This document shows, piece after piece, positions 44,618 to 53,479 of a DNA stretch of 64,000 bases (positions within the stretch are counted from its first letter, which is position 1; each line of letters opens with the position of its first letter). The notes under the pieces were generated by a model. It was not told the origin of the DNA, searched no databases, and worked only from the letters and a program-made list of their open reading frames with translations. Origin of the DNA: DASZQY01 sp963843565 (GTDB lineage Bacteria; Pseudomonadota; Alphaproteobacteria; Rhizobiales; Kaistiaceae); assembly GCA_963843565.1 (NCBI GenBank), contig CAWJKY010000003.1, positions 2,666,001-2,730,000 of the forward strand, written 5' to 3'. Made by a program: the position numbers and the translations under genes.

Positions 44618-46177
44618 TCAGGCGGATCTGGCGTCGGGCCGCAGGAAGCGGCGGAAATCGACGACGCCGGTCAACTGGCAGAAGAGCGCGAAGAAGACGG
44701 CGCCACCGACGACCAGAGCCAGCATGACCAGGGCGCGCACGAGGATCGCCCCGTGCATCAGCCACGGCGTCAGAAGCCACGCCGCGACCCACACGGCAAC
44801 GCCCATCATGACCGAGGCAAGCGCCAGCAGCGGCAGGCGGCGACGGAGCGCCGCGTCGGCGTTGAGGTGGCCGCCGCGGTGGAGCGAAATCAGCAGGTAG
44901 GCGGTGTTCACCCACGCGGCAAGCGTGGTGCCGGCGGCGATGCCGGTGGCGCCGAAGAAATGGAAGAGCACCACCGCCGCGACGACGTTGACGATCATGG
45001 AGACGAACCCCGCCCACATCGGCGTGCGGGTATCCTCGCGCGCGAAGAACGATGGCTGCAGCACGCGGATCGCAACGAACGCCGGCAGGCCGACGGCATA
45101 GGCGGCAAGGGCGGGGGCGGTCGCGGCGGTGTCGGCGGCGGAAAACTGGCCGTGCTGGAAGAGCACCGCGATGATCGGATAGGGGATGGCGAACAACGCC
45201 ACCGCCGCCGGCAGGGTGAGGGCGGCGGCGAACTCGATCGAGCGGTTCTGGGTGTGATCGACGACGTCCTGCCGGCCGGCGCGCAGCGCCCGCGACAGGT
45301 CGGGCAGCAGCACCACCGAAATCGCGATGCCGACCACGCCGAGAGGAAGCTGGTAGAGCCGGTCGGCGTAATAGAGCCACGACACCGCGCCGGGCTGAAG
45401 CGACGCGATGATCGTGCCGACGACGATGTTGATCTGGGTGATGCCGCCGGCGATGACGCTTGGCACGGCCAGCATGGTGAGCCGCCTGACGCCATCGCTC
45501 CAGCGCGGCCACACCAAGCGCAGGCGGATGCCGGCGCGCGCGCAGGCGTAGTAGAGGAAAGCGAACTGCACGACGCCGCCGGCGGTGATGGCGCCGGCGA
45601 GCAGTACGCCGGCGCGCACGGTGCCGACCTCCCCGGTCGTGTGCAGGAAGATGAGCGCGCCGATCAGCACGACGTTGAGCAGGGCCTGCGAGAAGGCGGC
45701 GGCGGCGAAGCGGCCGATGCCGTTCAGCACGCCGCCGAGCAGCGTGGTCAGCGAGATGAGCAGCAGATAGGGAAAGGCGATGCGGCCGAGCAGGACGGCC
45801 AGGCCGAATTTCGCCGGATCGGCGGAAAACCCCGGCGCCAGCCCCAGGGTCAGCCACGCCATGGCGACCTCGGCGACGATTGTGACCACCACCAGCGCCG
45901 CGGCGAGCGCCGCCTGGGCTTCCGCGGCGAAGCGCTCCGCCGCCTCGGGCCCGTCGGCCTCGTGGCGCTTGGTGAACAGCGGCACGAACGCCGAGGCGAA
46001 AGCGCCCTCGGCGAAGAGCCGGCGGAAAAGGTTCGGCAGCCTCTGCGCTACGAAGAAGGCGTCGGCGACCGGGCCGGTGCCGAGCGCCGACGCGATGAAG
46101 ATATCGCGGACGAAACCCAGCACGCGCGAAGAGGCAGTGCCGCTGCCGACGGTGGCGAAGTTCTTCAGGAGCGACAT
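44618..46177 (-). CDS. murJ: Lipid II flippase MurJ
   Basis: A 519-residue membrane protein of the MOP superfamily with about fourteen helices; it flips lipid II to the outer face of the inner membrane. Signatures are SRVLGFVRDIFIASALGTG and FFVAQRLPNLFRRLFAEGAF at the start, and the characteristic FYAREDTRTP equivalent FFAREDTRTPMW in the middle. ATG 46177 (MSLLKNFATVGSGTASSRVL). It follows glnD by 43 bases. Confidence 0.97.
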   Translation of the reverse strand: MSLLKNFATVGSGTASSRVLGFVRDIFIASALGTGPVADAFFVAQRLPNLFRRLFAEGAFASAFVPLFTKRHEADGPEAAERFAAEAQAALAAALVVVTIVAEVAMAWLTLGLAPGFSADPAKFGLAVLLGRIAFPYLLLISLTTLLGGVLNGIGRFAAAAFSQALLNVVLIGALIFLHTTGEVGTVRAGVLLAGAITAGGVVQFAFLYYACARAGIRLRLVWPRWSDGVRRLTMLAVPSVIAGGITQINIVVGTIIASLQPGAVSWLYYADRLYQLPLGVVGIAISVVLLPDLSRALRAGRQDVVDHTQNRSIEFAAALTLPAAVALFAIPYPIIAVLFQHGQFSAADTAATAPALAAYAVGLPAFVAIRVLQPSFFAREDTRTPMWAGFVSMIVNVVAAVVLFHFFGATGIAAGTTLAAWVNTAYLLISLHRGGHLNADAALRRRLPLLALASVMMGVAVWVAAWLLTPWLMHGAILVRALVMLALVVGGAVFFALFCQLTGVVDFRRFLRPDARSA

Positions 46178-46220
46178 GGGCGTCGGATGGGGCGTCTGAC
46201 GGCGGCGGCCGGGGCGGCGC

Positions 46221-49028
46221 TCACGCCGGCTCCCGCTTCTTCGCCGGGCGCTGCGGCTCGGCCGTCGCGCTGCCGTCGAAGGCGGCGCGCAGCCGCCGGC
46301 GGATGGCCGCCTCGCGGCGCCCGTCGGCGATCTTGTGACCGACGAGATCGGTCACGTAGAAAACGTCGACGGCGCGCTCGCCGAAGGTTCCGATGTGGGC
46401 CGAGGCGATGTTGAGGTTGAGGTCGGAAATGGTGCGGGTGAGGTCGAAGAGCAGGCCCGGCCGGTCGAGGCCCGAGGCCTCGATCACCGTCAGGCGGTTC
46501 GACCAGGTGTTGTCGACCAGCACGCTGGTTTCCAGCGTGAAGGGCTTCAGGCGGGCGCGCGGCTGCGCCTTGCCGGCGACCATGTCGGTCAGCTGGACGG
46601 TGCCGGCGAGCGTCAGCTCAATCAGGTCGCCGACCTTGGCGGCGCGGCGCTTCTCGTCCTCGTCGTCGTCGAACTCGCGGCTGATGGAGATGGAGTCGAG
46701 GGCGCGGCCGTCGGTGGTCGTATAGACCTGCGCGTCGAGGATGTTGGCGCCGGCCGCGGTGCAGGCGCCGGCGATGATCTGCAGCAGCCGGGGATGGTCG
46801 GGGGCGAGCACGGCGATCTCGGTGACGCCCTGGAAGGCGTTGATTTCGACCGCGGTGGCGAGCGAGCGCTTGGTGCGCGCCGCCTCGTGCAGGAGCACGG
46901 CGTGGTTCAGCTTGTGGGCGAGATCGACGCGCAGCAGGTAGGCCGGGTAGTGGCGCTTGACCATGGCGGCGCGCTCCTTCGCCGACCAGTCGGGGAAGCG
47001 CTCGGCAAGGGCGGCGGCGAACTCGTCGCGGGCCCGGGCGACGCGCATATCGCGCGAGATCTGGCTGTGGCCGCCGGTCAGCACCGGCTCGGTCTCGTAA
47101 TAGAGCGTGCGCAGCAACTGGCCCTTCCAGCCGTTCCACACCCCCGGCCCGACGGCGCGGATGTCGGCGACGGTGAGGATCAGCAACATGCGCAGCCGCT
47201 CCATCGACTGAACGACGGCGGCGAAGTCGGAGATGGTCTTGCGGTCGTTGAGGTCGCGCGACTGGGCGACGATCGACATGGTCAGGTGCTGCTCGATCAG
47301 CCAGGCGACGGTCTCGGTCTGCGCGGCGTCGAGGCCGAAGCGCGGGCACAGCTTGCGCGCCACCCGGGCGCCGGCGACCGAATGATCCTCCGGCCGGCCC
47401 TTGGCGATGTCGTGCAGGAAGAGCGCCACGTAGAGCACCACCCGGTCCTTGATGCCGGGCATGATCTCGCTCGCCAGCGGATGCTCCTCGGCAAGCTCGC
47501 CGCGCTCGATCTCGGAGAGCATGCCGATGGCGCGCAGCAGGTGCTCGTCGACGGTGTAGTGGTGATACATGTTGAACTGCATCAACGAGACGATCTTGCC
47601 GAACTCGGGCACGAACTTGCCGAGCATGCCGGTCTCGTTCATGCGGCGCAGGACCAGTTCGGGATTGCGCTTCGAGGAAACGATCTCGACGAACAGGCGG
47701 TTGGCCTCCTCGTCGTCGCGCAAGCTGGCGTCGACCAGATGCAGCGAGCGGGCGATCAACTGGCGGGCGTCGGGATGAAAGGGCAGGTCGTAGCGGTCGG
47801 CGAGATGGAAGATGCGGACCAGATTGACCGGGTCGCGCGTGAAGACCTTGTCGCTGGCGATGTTGATGCGGCCGTTGTCGACGACGAAGTCGGTGGAGCC
47901 GGGGATCTTGCGGTGGCGCCGGCCGGGCAGGTGGAAGAAGCGGTTGAGGCCGGGGGTCGCCTTGGCGTGGTGCTCCTCGAGCGCGGCGCAGAAGATCGCG
48001 GTCAGGTCGCCGACGTCCTTGGCGATCAGGAAGTAGTGCTTCATGAAGCGCTCGACGTCGCGCAGACCCGGATGGGAGACGTAGCCGAGGCGCCGCGCCA
48101 TCTCGCGCTGGACGTCGAAGGACAGGCGCTCCTCGGCGCGGCCGGTCAGAAAGTGCAGGTGGCAGCGCACCGCCCACAGGAAATCCTCCGCCTTGCGGAA
48201 GAGCGCCAGCTCCTGTTTCGAGAACACGCCGGCCTTGACGAGATCGTCGCGTTCCGAGACGCGGTAGTAGTACTTGGCGATCCAGAACAGCGTGTGGAGG
48301 TCGCGCAGGCCGCCCTTGCCCTCCTTGACGTTGGGCTCGACCAGATAGCGTGAGGTGCCCTGCTGGCGGTGGCGCTGGTCGCGCTCGGCGAGCTTGGAGG
48401 CGATGAACTCGCGGCCGGTACCCTTGACCACTTCGGCGTCGAAGCGGGTGACCAGCTCGTCGTAGAGCTTGCGGTCGCCGCAGATTGAGCGGGCTTCCAG
48501 GATGGCGGTGCGGATCGTCATGTCGGAGCGCGACAGGCGGATGCACTCCGAGACGCTGCGCGTGGCGTGACCGACCTTCAGGCCGAGGTCCCAGAGGAAA
48601 TAGAGGACGAACTCGACGACGCGCTCGCCGAGCGGGGTCTGCTTGTAGGGCAGCAGGAACAGGAGATCGACGTCGGACCCCGGCCCCAGCGTGCCGCGGC
48701 CGTAGCCGCCGACCGCGACCACCGCCATGCGCTCGGGCTTCTGCTTGTGCTCGGCCGCGAAGACGCGCTGCACGGCGAGATCGTGGAGAGCGACGATGAT
48801 GGCGTCCTGGACGGCCGACAGGCGGCGGGCGCAGCGCCTGCCCTTGCCGTCGGCGCTGAGCTGCTTCTCGGCGGCCTTGCGGGCGTCGGCGAGGAAGCCC
48901 TTGAGGTGGGCGACGATGGCGGCGCGCGCCTTGGCGGACAGCTCGCCGTCCTTGCCGGCCAGCACCACCAGCCGCTCACGGAGGGCCTCGCCGTCGCTCA
49001 CTTCGGACGCGGGGACGGATTTGTTCAT
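46221..49028 (-). CDS. glnD: Bifunctional uridylyltransferase / uridylyl-removing enzyme GlnD
   Basis: A 935-residue nitrogen sensor that modifies PII proteins according to glutamine. The nucleotidyltransferase motif GGYGRGTLGPGSDVDLLF lies near 108-125, the HD phosphohydrolase motif LFLHDIAKG near 540, and two ACT domains (ITEIAVLAPDHPRLLQIIAG; LTVIEASGLDRPGLLFDLTR) end the protein. ATG 49028. In relatives it directly follows mutS; here a GH1 glycosidase gene lies between. The C-terminus is basic (PAKKREPA). Confidence 0.97.
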   Translation of the reverse strand: MNKSVPASEVSDGEALRERLVVLAGKDGELSAKARAAIVAHLKGFLADARKAAEKQLSADGKGRRCARRLSAVQDAIIVALHDLAVQRVFAAEHKQKPERMAVVAVGGYGRGTLGPGSDVDLLFLLPYKQTPLGERVVEFVLYFLWDLGLKVGHATRSVSECIRLSRSDMTIRTAILEARSICGDRKLYDELVTRFDAEVVKGTGREFIASKLAERDQRHRQQGTSRYLVEPNVKEGKGGLRDLHTLFWIAKYYYRVSERDDLVKAGVFSKQELALFRKAEDFLWAVRCHLHFLTGRAEERLSFDVQREMARRLGYVSHPGLRDVERFMKHYFLIAKDVGDLTAIFCAALEEHHAKATPGLNRFFHLPGRRHRKIPGSTDFVVDNGRINIASDKVFTRDPVNLVRIFHLADRYDLPFHPDARQLIARSLHLVDASLRDDEEANRLFVEIVSSKRNPELVLRRMNETGMLGKFVPEFGKIVSLMQFNMYHHYTVDEHLLRAIGMLSEIERGELAEEHPLASEIMPGIKDRVVLYVALFLHDIAKGRPEDHSVAGARVARKLCPRFGLDAAQTETVAWLIEQHLTMSIVAQSRDLNDRKTISDFAAVVQSMERLRMLLILTVADIRAVGPGVWNGWKGQLLRTLYYETEPVLTGGHSQISRDMRVARARDEFAAALAERFPDWSAKERAAMVKRHYPAYLLRVDLAHKLNHAVLLHEAARTKRSLATAVEINAFQGVTEIAVLAPDHPRLLQIIAGACTAAGANILDAQVYTTTDGRALDSISISREFDDDEDEKRRAAKVGDLIELTLAGTVQLTDMVAGKAQPRARLKPFTLETSVLVDNTWSNRLTVIEASGLDRPGLLFDLTRTISDLNLNIASAHIGTFGERAVDVFYVTDLVGHKIADGRREAAIRRRLRAAFDGSATAEPQRPAKKREPA

Positions 49029-49107
49029 CGCGGCAAGCGCCGGAAACCTTGGGGATTCGTCGGGTGGACCCTAGCGGTTTCGAAGGCGCACGGCAAAGCG
49101 GCGCAAT

Positions 49108-50490
49108 TCAGGCGCCGTGCGCGATGATCTCCTTGTAGGCGCCGAAACTCAGCTTGGGGGTGCGCTTCTGGGTTTCGAAGTCGACGTGGACCATGCCGAA
49201 CCGGGCGTCGTAGCCACGGAACCACTCGAAATTGTCGAAGGCGCACCACTCCAGGTAGCCGCGCACATCGGCCCCCTCGCGGCGGGCGGCAAGCACCGCC
49301 TCGACGTGGCGGCGCAGGTAATCGGCACGCCGCGAATCCTGGACCGTGCCGTCGACCATCTTCTCGTCGTCGGGGCCGAAACCGGCGCCGTTCTCGGTGA
49401 TCAGGGTCGGCAGGTTGCCGTATTCGTCGCGGATCCTGAGGAGCAGCCGGTGAAGCTGGTCGGGGCGCACGGGGCCATTGAAGGCCGGCACCGGGTCCGG
49501 GTTCATGCCCCACTCGACGCGTAAGGGGCGGGCGTCGTTGCGCTTGCAGAAATGCGGCGCGTAGAAGTTGATGCCGAGAATGTCGATCGGGTTGGCGGCA
49601 AGCTTGGCGCGATCGGCGTCGGAGACGGAGAAATCCGGCGCCAGCATCTTCAGCGTCGCCAGCACCTCGTCGCTGTAGACGCCCAGAATCGCGGCATCGA
49701 GCGGCCAGCGATTGAAGAAATTGTCCCAGGTCGCGGCGGCGGCGATGTCGTCGGCGCTCTTCTCGTCCCAGCGCAGGGTCGGGGCGAGCGGCAGCGCCAT
49801 GCCGATCATGCCCGGGCGCCCGATCTCGCGGAAGGCGCCGATGGCCACCGAACTCGCGACATAGAGGTTGTGGAGCGCTGGCACCTGGTTGGCCCACTGG
49901 GCCGGGCTGATGTCCATGGGCGCGCGCCCAGCGCGCACGTTCGCGGCGATCACGTCCATGAAGAAGAGGTCGAAGAACGGCTCGTTCATGGTCAGGAACG
50001 TCGACACCCGGTCGCCGAGGGCGCGGAAGACGACGGTGGCGTAGTCGCGGAACCAGTCGATCACGGCCGGGTTGTGGAAGCCGCCCTGCTCGTGCAGCCC
50101 CCAGGGGAAATCCCAGTGGTAAAGCGTCACGACCGGGGTGATGCCGGCGGCAATCAGGTCGTCGACGAGGCGGCTGTAGTAGTCGAGGCCCTTCTGGTTC
50201 ACGGCGCCGGTGCCGTCGGGAAGCACCCGCGGCCACGACACCGAGAAGCGGTAGGCGTTGAGGCCATGGTCGCGCATCAGCGCGATGTCCTTCAGGTATT
50301 GCTCGCGGCTGTACTGGTTGATGGCGACGTTGCCGGTCTCGTTCTTGCCGGTGGTCGGCACGGTGACCCGGTCGCGGTTGGTATAGATGTCCCACTTGGA
50401 GGGGCCGCGGCCGTCGGCCTCATAACCCCCCTCGACCTGATAGGCGGCGCTTGCCGCCCCCCACAGGAAACCCGCACCGCTGTCGGCCAT
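49108..50490 (-). CDS. GH1 beta-glucosidase
   Basis: A 460-residue retaining glycosidase. The acid/base glutamate is in STFLTMNEPF and the nucleophile in LPTLITENGAGFGPDD; the N-terminus FLWGAASAAYQVEGGYEADGRG and LYHWDFPWGL are typical. No signal peptide, so it acts in the cytoplasm on imported beta-glucosides, for example cellobiose or plant glycosides. ATG 50490 follows AGGG by seven bases; the open frame upstream overlaps mutS as a shadow. It sits between mutS and glnD with no sugar transporter nearby, so it looks like an accessory gene in a core block, though its base composition is normal. Confidence 0.93.
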   Translation of the reverse strand: MADSGAGFLWGAASAAYQVEGGYEADGRGPSKWDIYTNRDRVTVPTTGKNETGNVAINQYSREQYLKDIALMRDHGLNAYRFSVSWPRVLPDGTGAVNQKGLDYYSRLVDDLIAAGITPVVTLYHWDFPWGLHEQGGFHNPAVIDWFRDYATVVFRALGDRVSTFLTMNEPFFDLFFMDVIAANVRAGRAPMDISPAQWANQVPALHNLYVASSVAIGAFREIGRPGMIGMALPLAPTLRWDEKSADDIAAAATWDNFFNRWPLDAAILGVYSDEVLATLKMLAPDFSVSDADRAKLAANPIDILGINFYAPHFCKRNDARPLRVEWGMNPDPVPAFNGPVRPDQLHRLLLRIRDEYGNLPTLITENGAGFGPDDEKMVDGTVQDSRRADYLRRHVEAVLAARREGADVRGYLEWCAFDNFEWFRGYDARFGMVHVDFETQKRTPKLSFGAYKEIIAHGA

Positions 50491-50561
50491 GATGGCGCCC
50501 TTCCCTCGCTCTTCGTCGTTTCTTGTCGTCCGGCCGCGCCGCCATTCGACCGGCGGAGCGG

Positions 50562-53282
50562 CTATTCGCCGCCTTTTTCCTTCAGCGCAGCCTTCAACAT
50601 GTATAGCGCCTCGAGCGCTTCCTTCGGCGACATTTCGTCCGGCGCGAGGTCGGCGAGCATCTCGGTCACCGGGTCCTTCTCGGGCTCCTGCTTGGCCCGT
50701 GCGGCGGTGAACAGCGGCAGGTCGTCGATGAGGGTGTGGACCGGCGCCTTGCGGTCGGTCTCCTCCAGCTGGTGGAGGACGGCGCGGGCGCGCTCGATGA
50801 CCGGGCGCGGCAGGCCGGCGAGCCGCGCCACCTGGATGCCGTACGAGCGGTCGGCGACGCCGGGCGCGATCTCGTGCAGGAAGACCACGTCGCCCTTCCA
50901 TTCCTTGACGCGCACGGTGACGTTGTCGAGGCGCGGCAGACGGCCGGCCAATGCGGTCAGCTCGTGAAAATGCGTGGCGAAGAGAGCGCGGCTGCGGTTG
51001 ACCTCATGCAAGTGCTCGATCGCCGCCCAGGCGATCGACAGCCCGTCGAAGGTCGCCGTGCCGCGACCGATCTCGTCGAGAATGACCAGCGAGCGCTCGC
51101 CCGCCTGATTGAGGATCGCCGCCGTCTCGACCATTTCGACCATGAAGGTGGAGCGGCCGCGGGCGAGATCGTCGGCGGCGCCGACACGTGAGAACAGGCG
51201 GTCGACGACGCCGATCACCGCCGCCTTCGCCGGCACGAACGAACCGATCTGGGCGAGGATGGCGATCAGCGCGTTCTGGCGCAGAAACGTCGACTTGCCG
51301 CCCATGTTGGGGCCGGTCACCACCCAGATGCGCCCGGCGGTCTCCTCGCCGCGCGGTCCGAGGTCGGCATCGTTGGCCACGAACGGCTCGCCGCTTGACG
51401 CGCGGAGCGCCGGCTCGACCACCGGATGGCGGCCGCCACGAATCGCGAAGGCGTGCGAGGTGTCGACGACGGGGCGGACGTAATCCTCCGCCTCGGCGAG
51501 GTCGGCGAGCGCCGCCGACACGTCGATGACGGCGAGCGCGTCGGCGACGGCGCGGATCGCATCCGATGCCGCGACCGTGTCGGCGGCAAGGGCTGCGAAC
51601 ACCTCCAGTTCGGCGGCGAGCGCCCGCTCTCCCGCCCCGGCGATCTTCGCCTCGAGATCGGCGAGTTCGGTGGTGGTGAAACGCACGGCGCTCGCCAGCG
51701 TCTGGCGATGGATGAAGCGCCCGTTGAGCGGCGCCTGCATCAGCGGCGGCGCGGCGTTCGCTCCGACTTCGATGAAATAGCCGAGCACGTTGTTGTGCTT
51801 GATGCGCAGCGTGCGGATGGCGGTGTCGCCGGCATAGGTCGCCTGCAAGCCGGCGATGATCTTGCGGCTCTCGTCGCGCAACTGGCGCGCCTCGTCGAGA
51901 TCGGCGCGGTAGCCGGCGCGCACGAAACCGCCGTCGCGCTTCAGATGGGGCAGATCGTCGGCGAGCGCAGCCGAGATCGCGGCGACCAGATCGGCGGGCG
52001 CGGAAGCCAGCGCCGCCACCGCCTGCGCAATCTCAGCCGGAACATCCGGCGTCGCGCCGATGTCTGCGGCGAGCGCGATCGCCGTCGCGAGCCCCTCGCC
52101 GATCGCCGCCAGATCGCGCGGGCCGCCACGCTCCAGCGTGATCCGCGACAACGCCCGCGCCAGGTCGGGCGCGGCGGCGAGCCGGTCGCGGAGCGCCCGG
52201 CGGCGACCGGCATCGCCGGCGAACCAGGCCACCGCATCGAGGCGCCGCGCGATCACGGCAGGGTCGGTCGAGGGGCCTGCAAGGCGGCGGGCAAGCAGCC
52301 GGGCGCCGGCGCCGGTCACCGTGCGGTCGATGGCCGCGATCAGGCTGCCGGCGCGCGCGCCGGACAGCGTCGCGGTCAGTTCGAGGTTCGCCCGCGTCGC
52401 CGCATCGATGAGCATCACGTCGCCGGCGACTTCGGCGACCGGCGGCGACAGCGGCGGGCGCTCCTTGACTTGCGTCTTCTCGACGTAGGCGAGCGCGGCC
52501 GCCGCGGCCGACAGCTCGACCCGCGTGAAGTTGCCGAAGCCGTCGAGGCTCTTCACGCCGAAATAGTCTTCCAGCCGCCCGGCGGCGGTCGTGGAATCGA
52601 AGAAGGCGGCGGCGAGCGGCGTCACCGCGAACGCCGCGCCGCGCCACAACGCGGCGAGGTCGGCATCGCCGAAGACCGCGTCGGAGACGATCACCTCGCT
52701 CGGCTCGACGCGGGCGAGATCGGCGGCCAACCGGGTGCGCTCGCTGGCGGCGATGCGGAACTCGCCGGTCGAGATGTCGATCCAGGCGATGGCGTAGACG
52801 TCGGCGCCGTCCGCGCCGCCCTTCTGGCGGGAGACCGCGGCGAGGTAGTTGTTGCGCGCGGCCTCGAGCAGCGTGTCCTCAGTGAGCGTGCCCGGCGTCA
52901 CCAGGCGGATCACCTCGCGCGCCACCACCGCCTTCGACCCGCGCTTCCTGGCCTCGGCTGGGTCCTCGACCTGCTCGCAGACGGCGACCCGGTGGCCGGT
53001 AGCGATCAGCTTCTGGAGATACTGGTCGGCGGCGTGGATGGGCACACCGCACATGGGGATGTCGGCGCCCAGATGTTTGCCGCGTTTGGTCAACGTGATG
53101 CCCAGCGCGCGGCTCGCGACCTCGGCGTCGCCGAAGAACAGCTCGTAGAAATCGCCCATGCGGTAGAACAGCAGGCAGTCGGGATTGGCCCGCTTGATCT
53201 CGAGATACTGCGCCATCATCGGCGTCGAGGACGCGGTCTCGGCGGCGGCAGGGTCGGAATGTGCGGCGGGGGGCCGGTTCAT
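50562..53282 (-). CDS. mutS: DNA mismatch repair protein MutS
   Basis: A 906-residue mismatch sensor and ATPase. The mismatch-binding GDFYELFF phenylalanine motif lies near 55, Walker A GPNMGGKSTFLRQNA near 658 and Walker B LVILDEIGRGTATFDG; the C-terminal helices end in EALYMLKAALKEKGGE. ATG 53282 (MNRPPAAHSDPAAAE) is chosen; an in-frame ATG 16 codons upstream is unlike the family. It is divergent from maeB over a 197-base gap that must hold both promoters. Confidence 0.97.
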   Translation of the reverse strand: MNRPPAAHSDPAAAETASSTPMMAQYLEIKRANPDCLLFYRMGDFYELFFGDAEVASRALGITLTKRGKHLGADIPMCGVPIHAADQYLQKLIATGHRVAVCEQVEDPAEARKRGSKAVVAREVIRLVTPGTLTEDTLLEAARNNYLAAVSRQKGGADGADVYAIAWIDISTGEFRIAASERTRLAADLARVEPSEVIVSDAVFGDADLAALWRGAAFAVTPLAAAFFDSTTAAGRLEDYFGVKSLDGFGNFTRVELSAAAAALAYVEKTQVKERPPLSPPVAEVAGDVMLIDAATRANLELTATLSGARAGSLIAAIDRTVTGAGARLLARRLAGPSTDPAVIARRLDAVAWFAGDAGRRRALRDRLAAAPDLARALSRITLERGGPRDLAAIGEGLATAIALAADIGATPDVPAEIAQAVAALASAPADLVAAISAALADDLPHLKRDGGFVRAGYRADLDEARQLRDESRKIIAGLQATYAGDTAIRTLRIKHNNVLGYFIEVGANAAPPLMQAPLNGRFIHRQTLASAVRFTTTELADLEAKIAGAGERALAAELEVFAALAADTVAASDAIRAVADALAVIDVSAALADLAEAEDYVRPVVDTSHAFAIRGGRHPVVEPALRASSGEPFVANDADLGPRGEETAGRIWVVTGPNMGGKSTFLRQNALIAILAQIGSFVPAKAAVIGVVDRLFSRVGAADDLARGRSTFMVEMVETAAILNQAGERSLVILDEIGRGTATFDGLSIAWAAIEHLHEVNRSRALFATHFHELTALAGRLPRLDNVTVRVKEWKGDVVFLHEIAPGVADRSYGIQVARLAGLPRPVIERARAVLHQLEETDRKAPVHTLIDDLPLFTAARAKQEPEKDPVTEMLADLAPDEMSPKEALEALYMLKAALKEKGGE

Positions 53283-53479
53283 GGCCGTCACCCTAGCAGA
53301 CGCGGCGCAGTGGTTACGACGATGTGCCAACGCTTGTTCACACCCGACGCCGCTTGCCGTGCGTACCTCAACGCGCGACCGGCTTTGGCGCGATTGTCTT
53401 CGCCGATTGCGGCCGATAAGGTCCGCGACCCAAACGCACTGGCGGCGCGAAGGGGAAGCGTGCGCGCCAAGGAAACACC

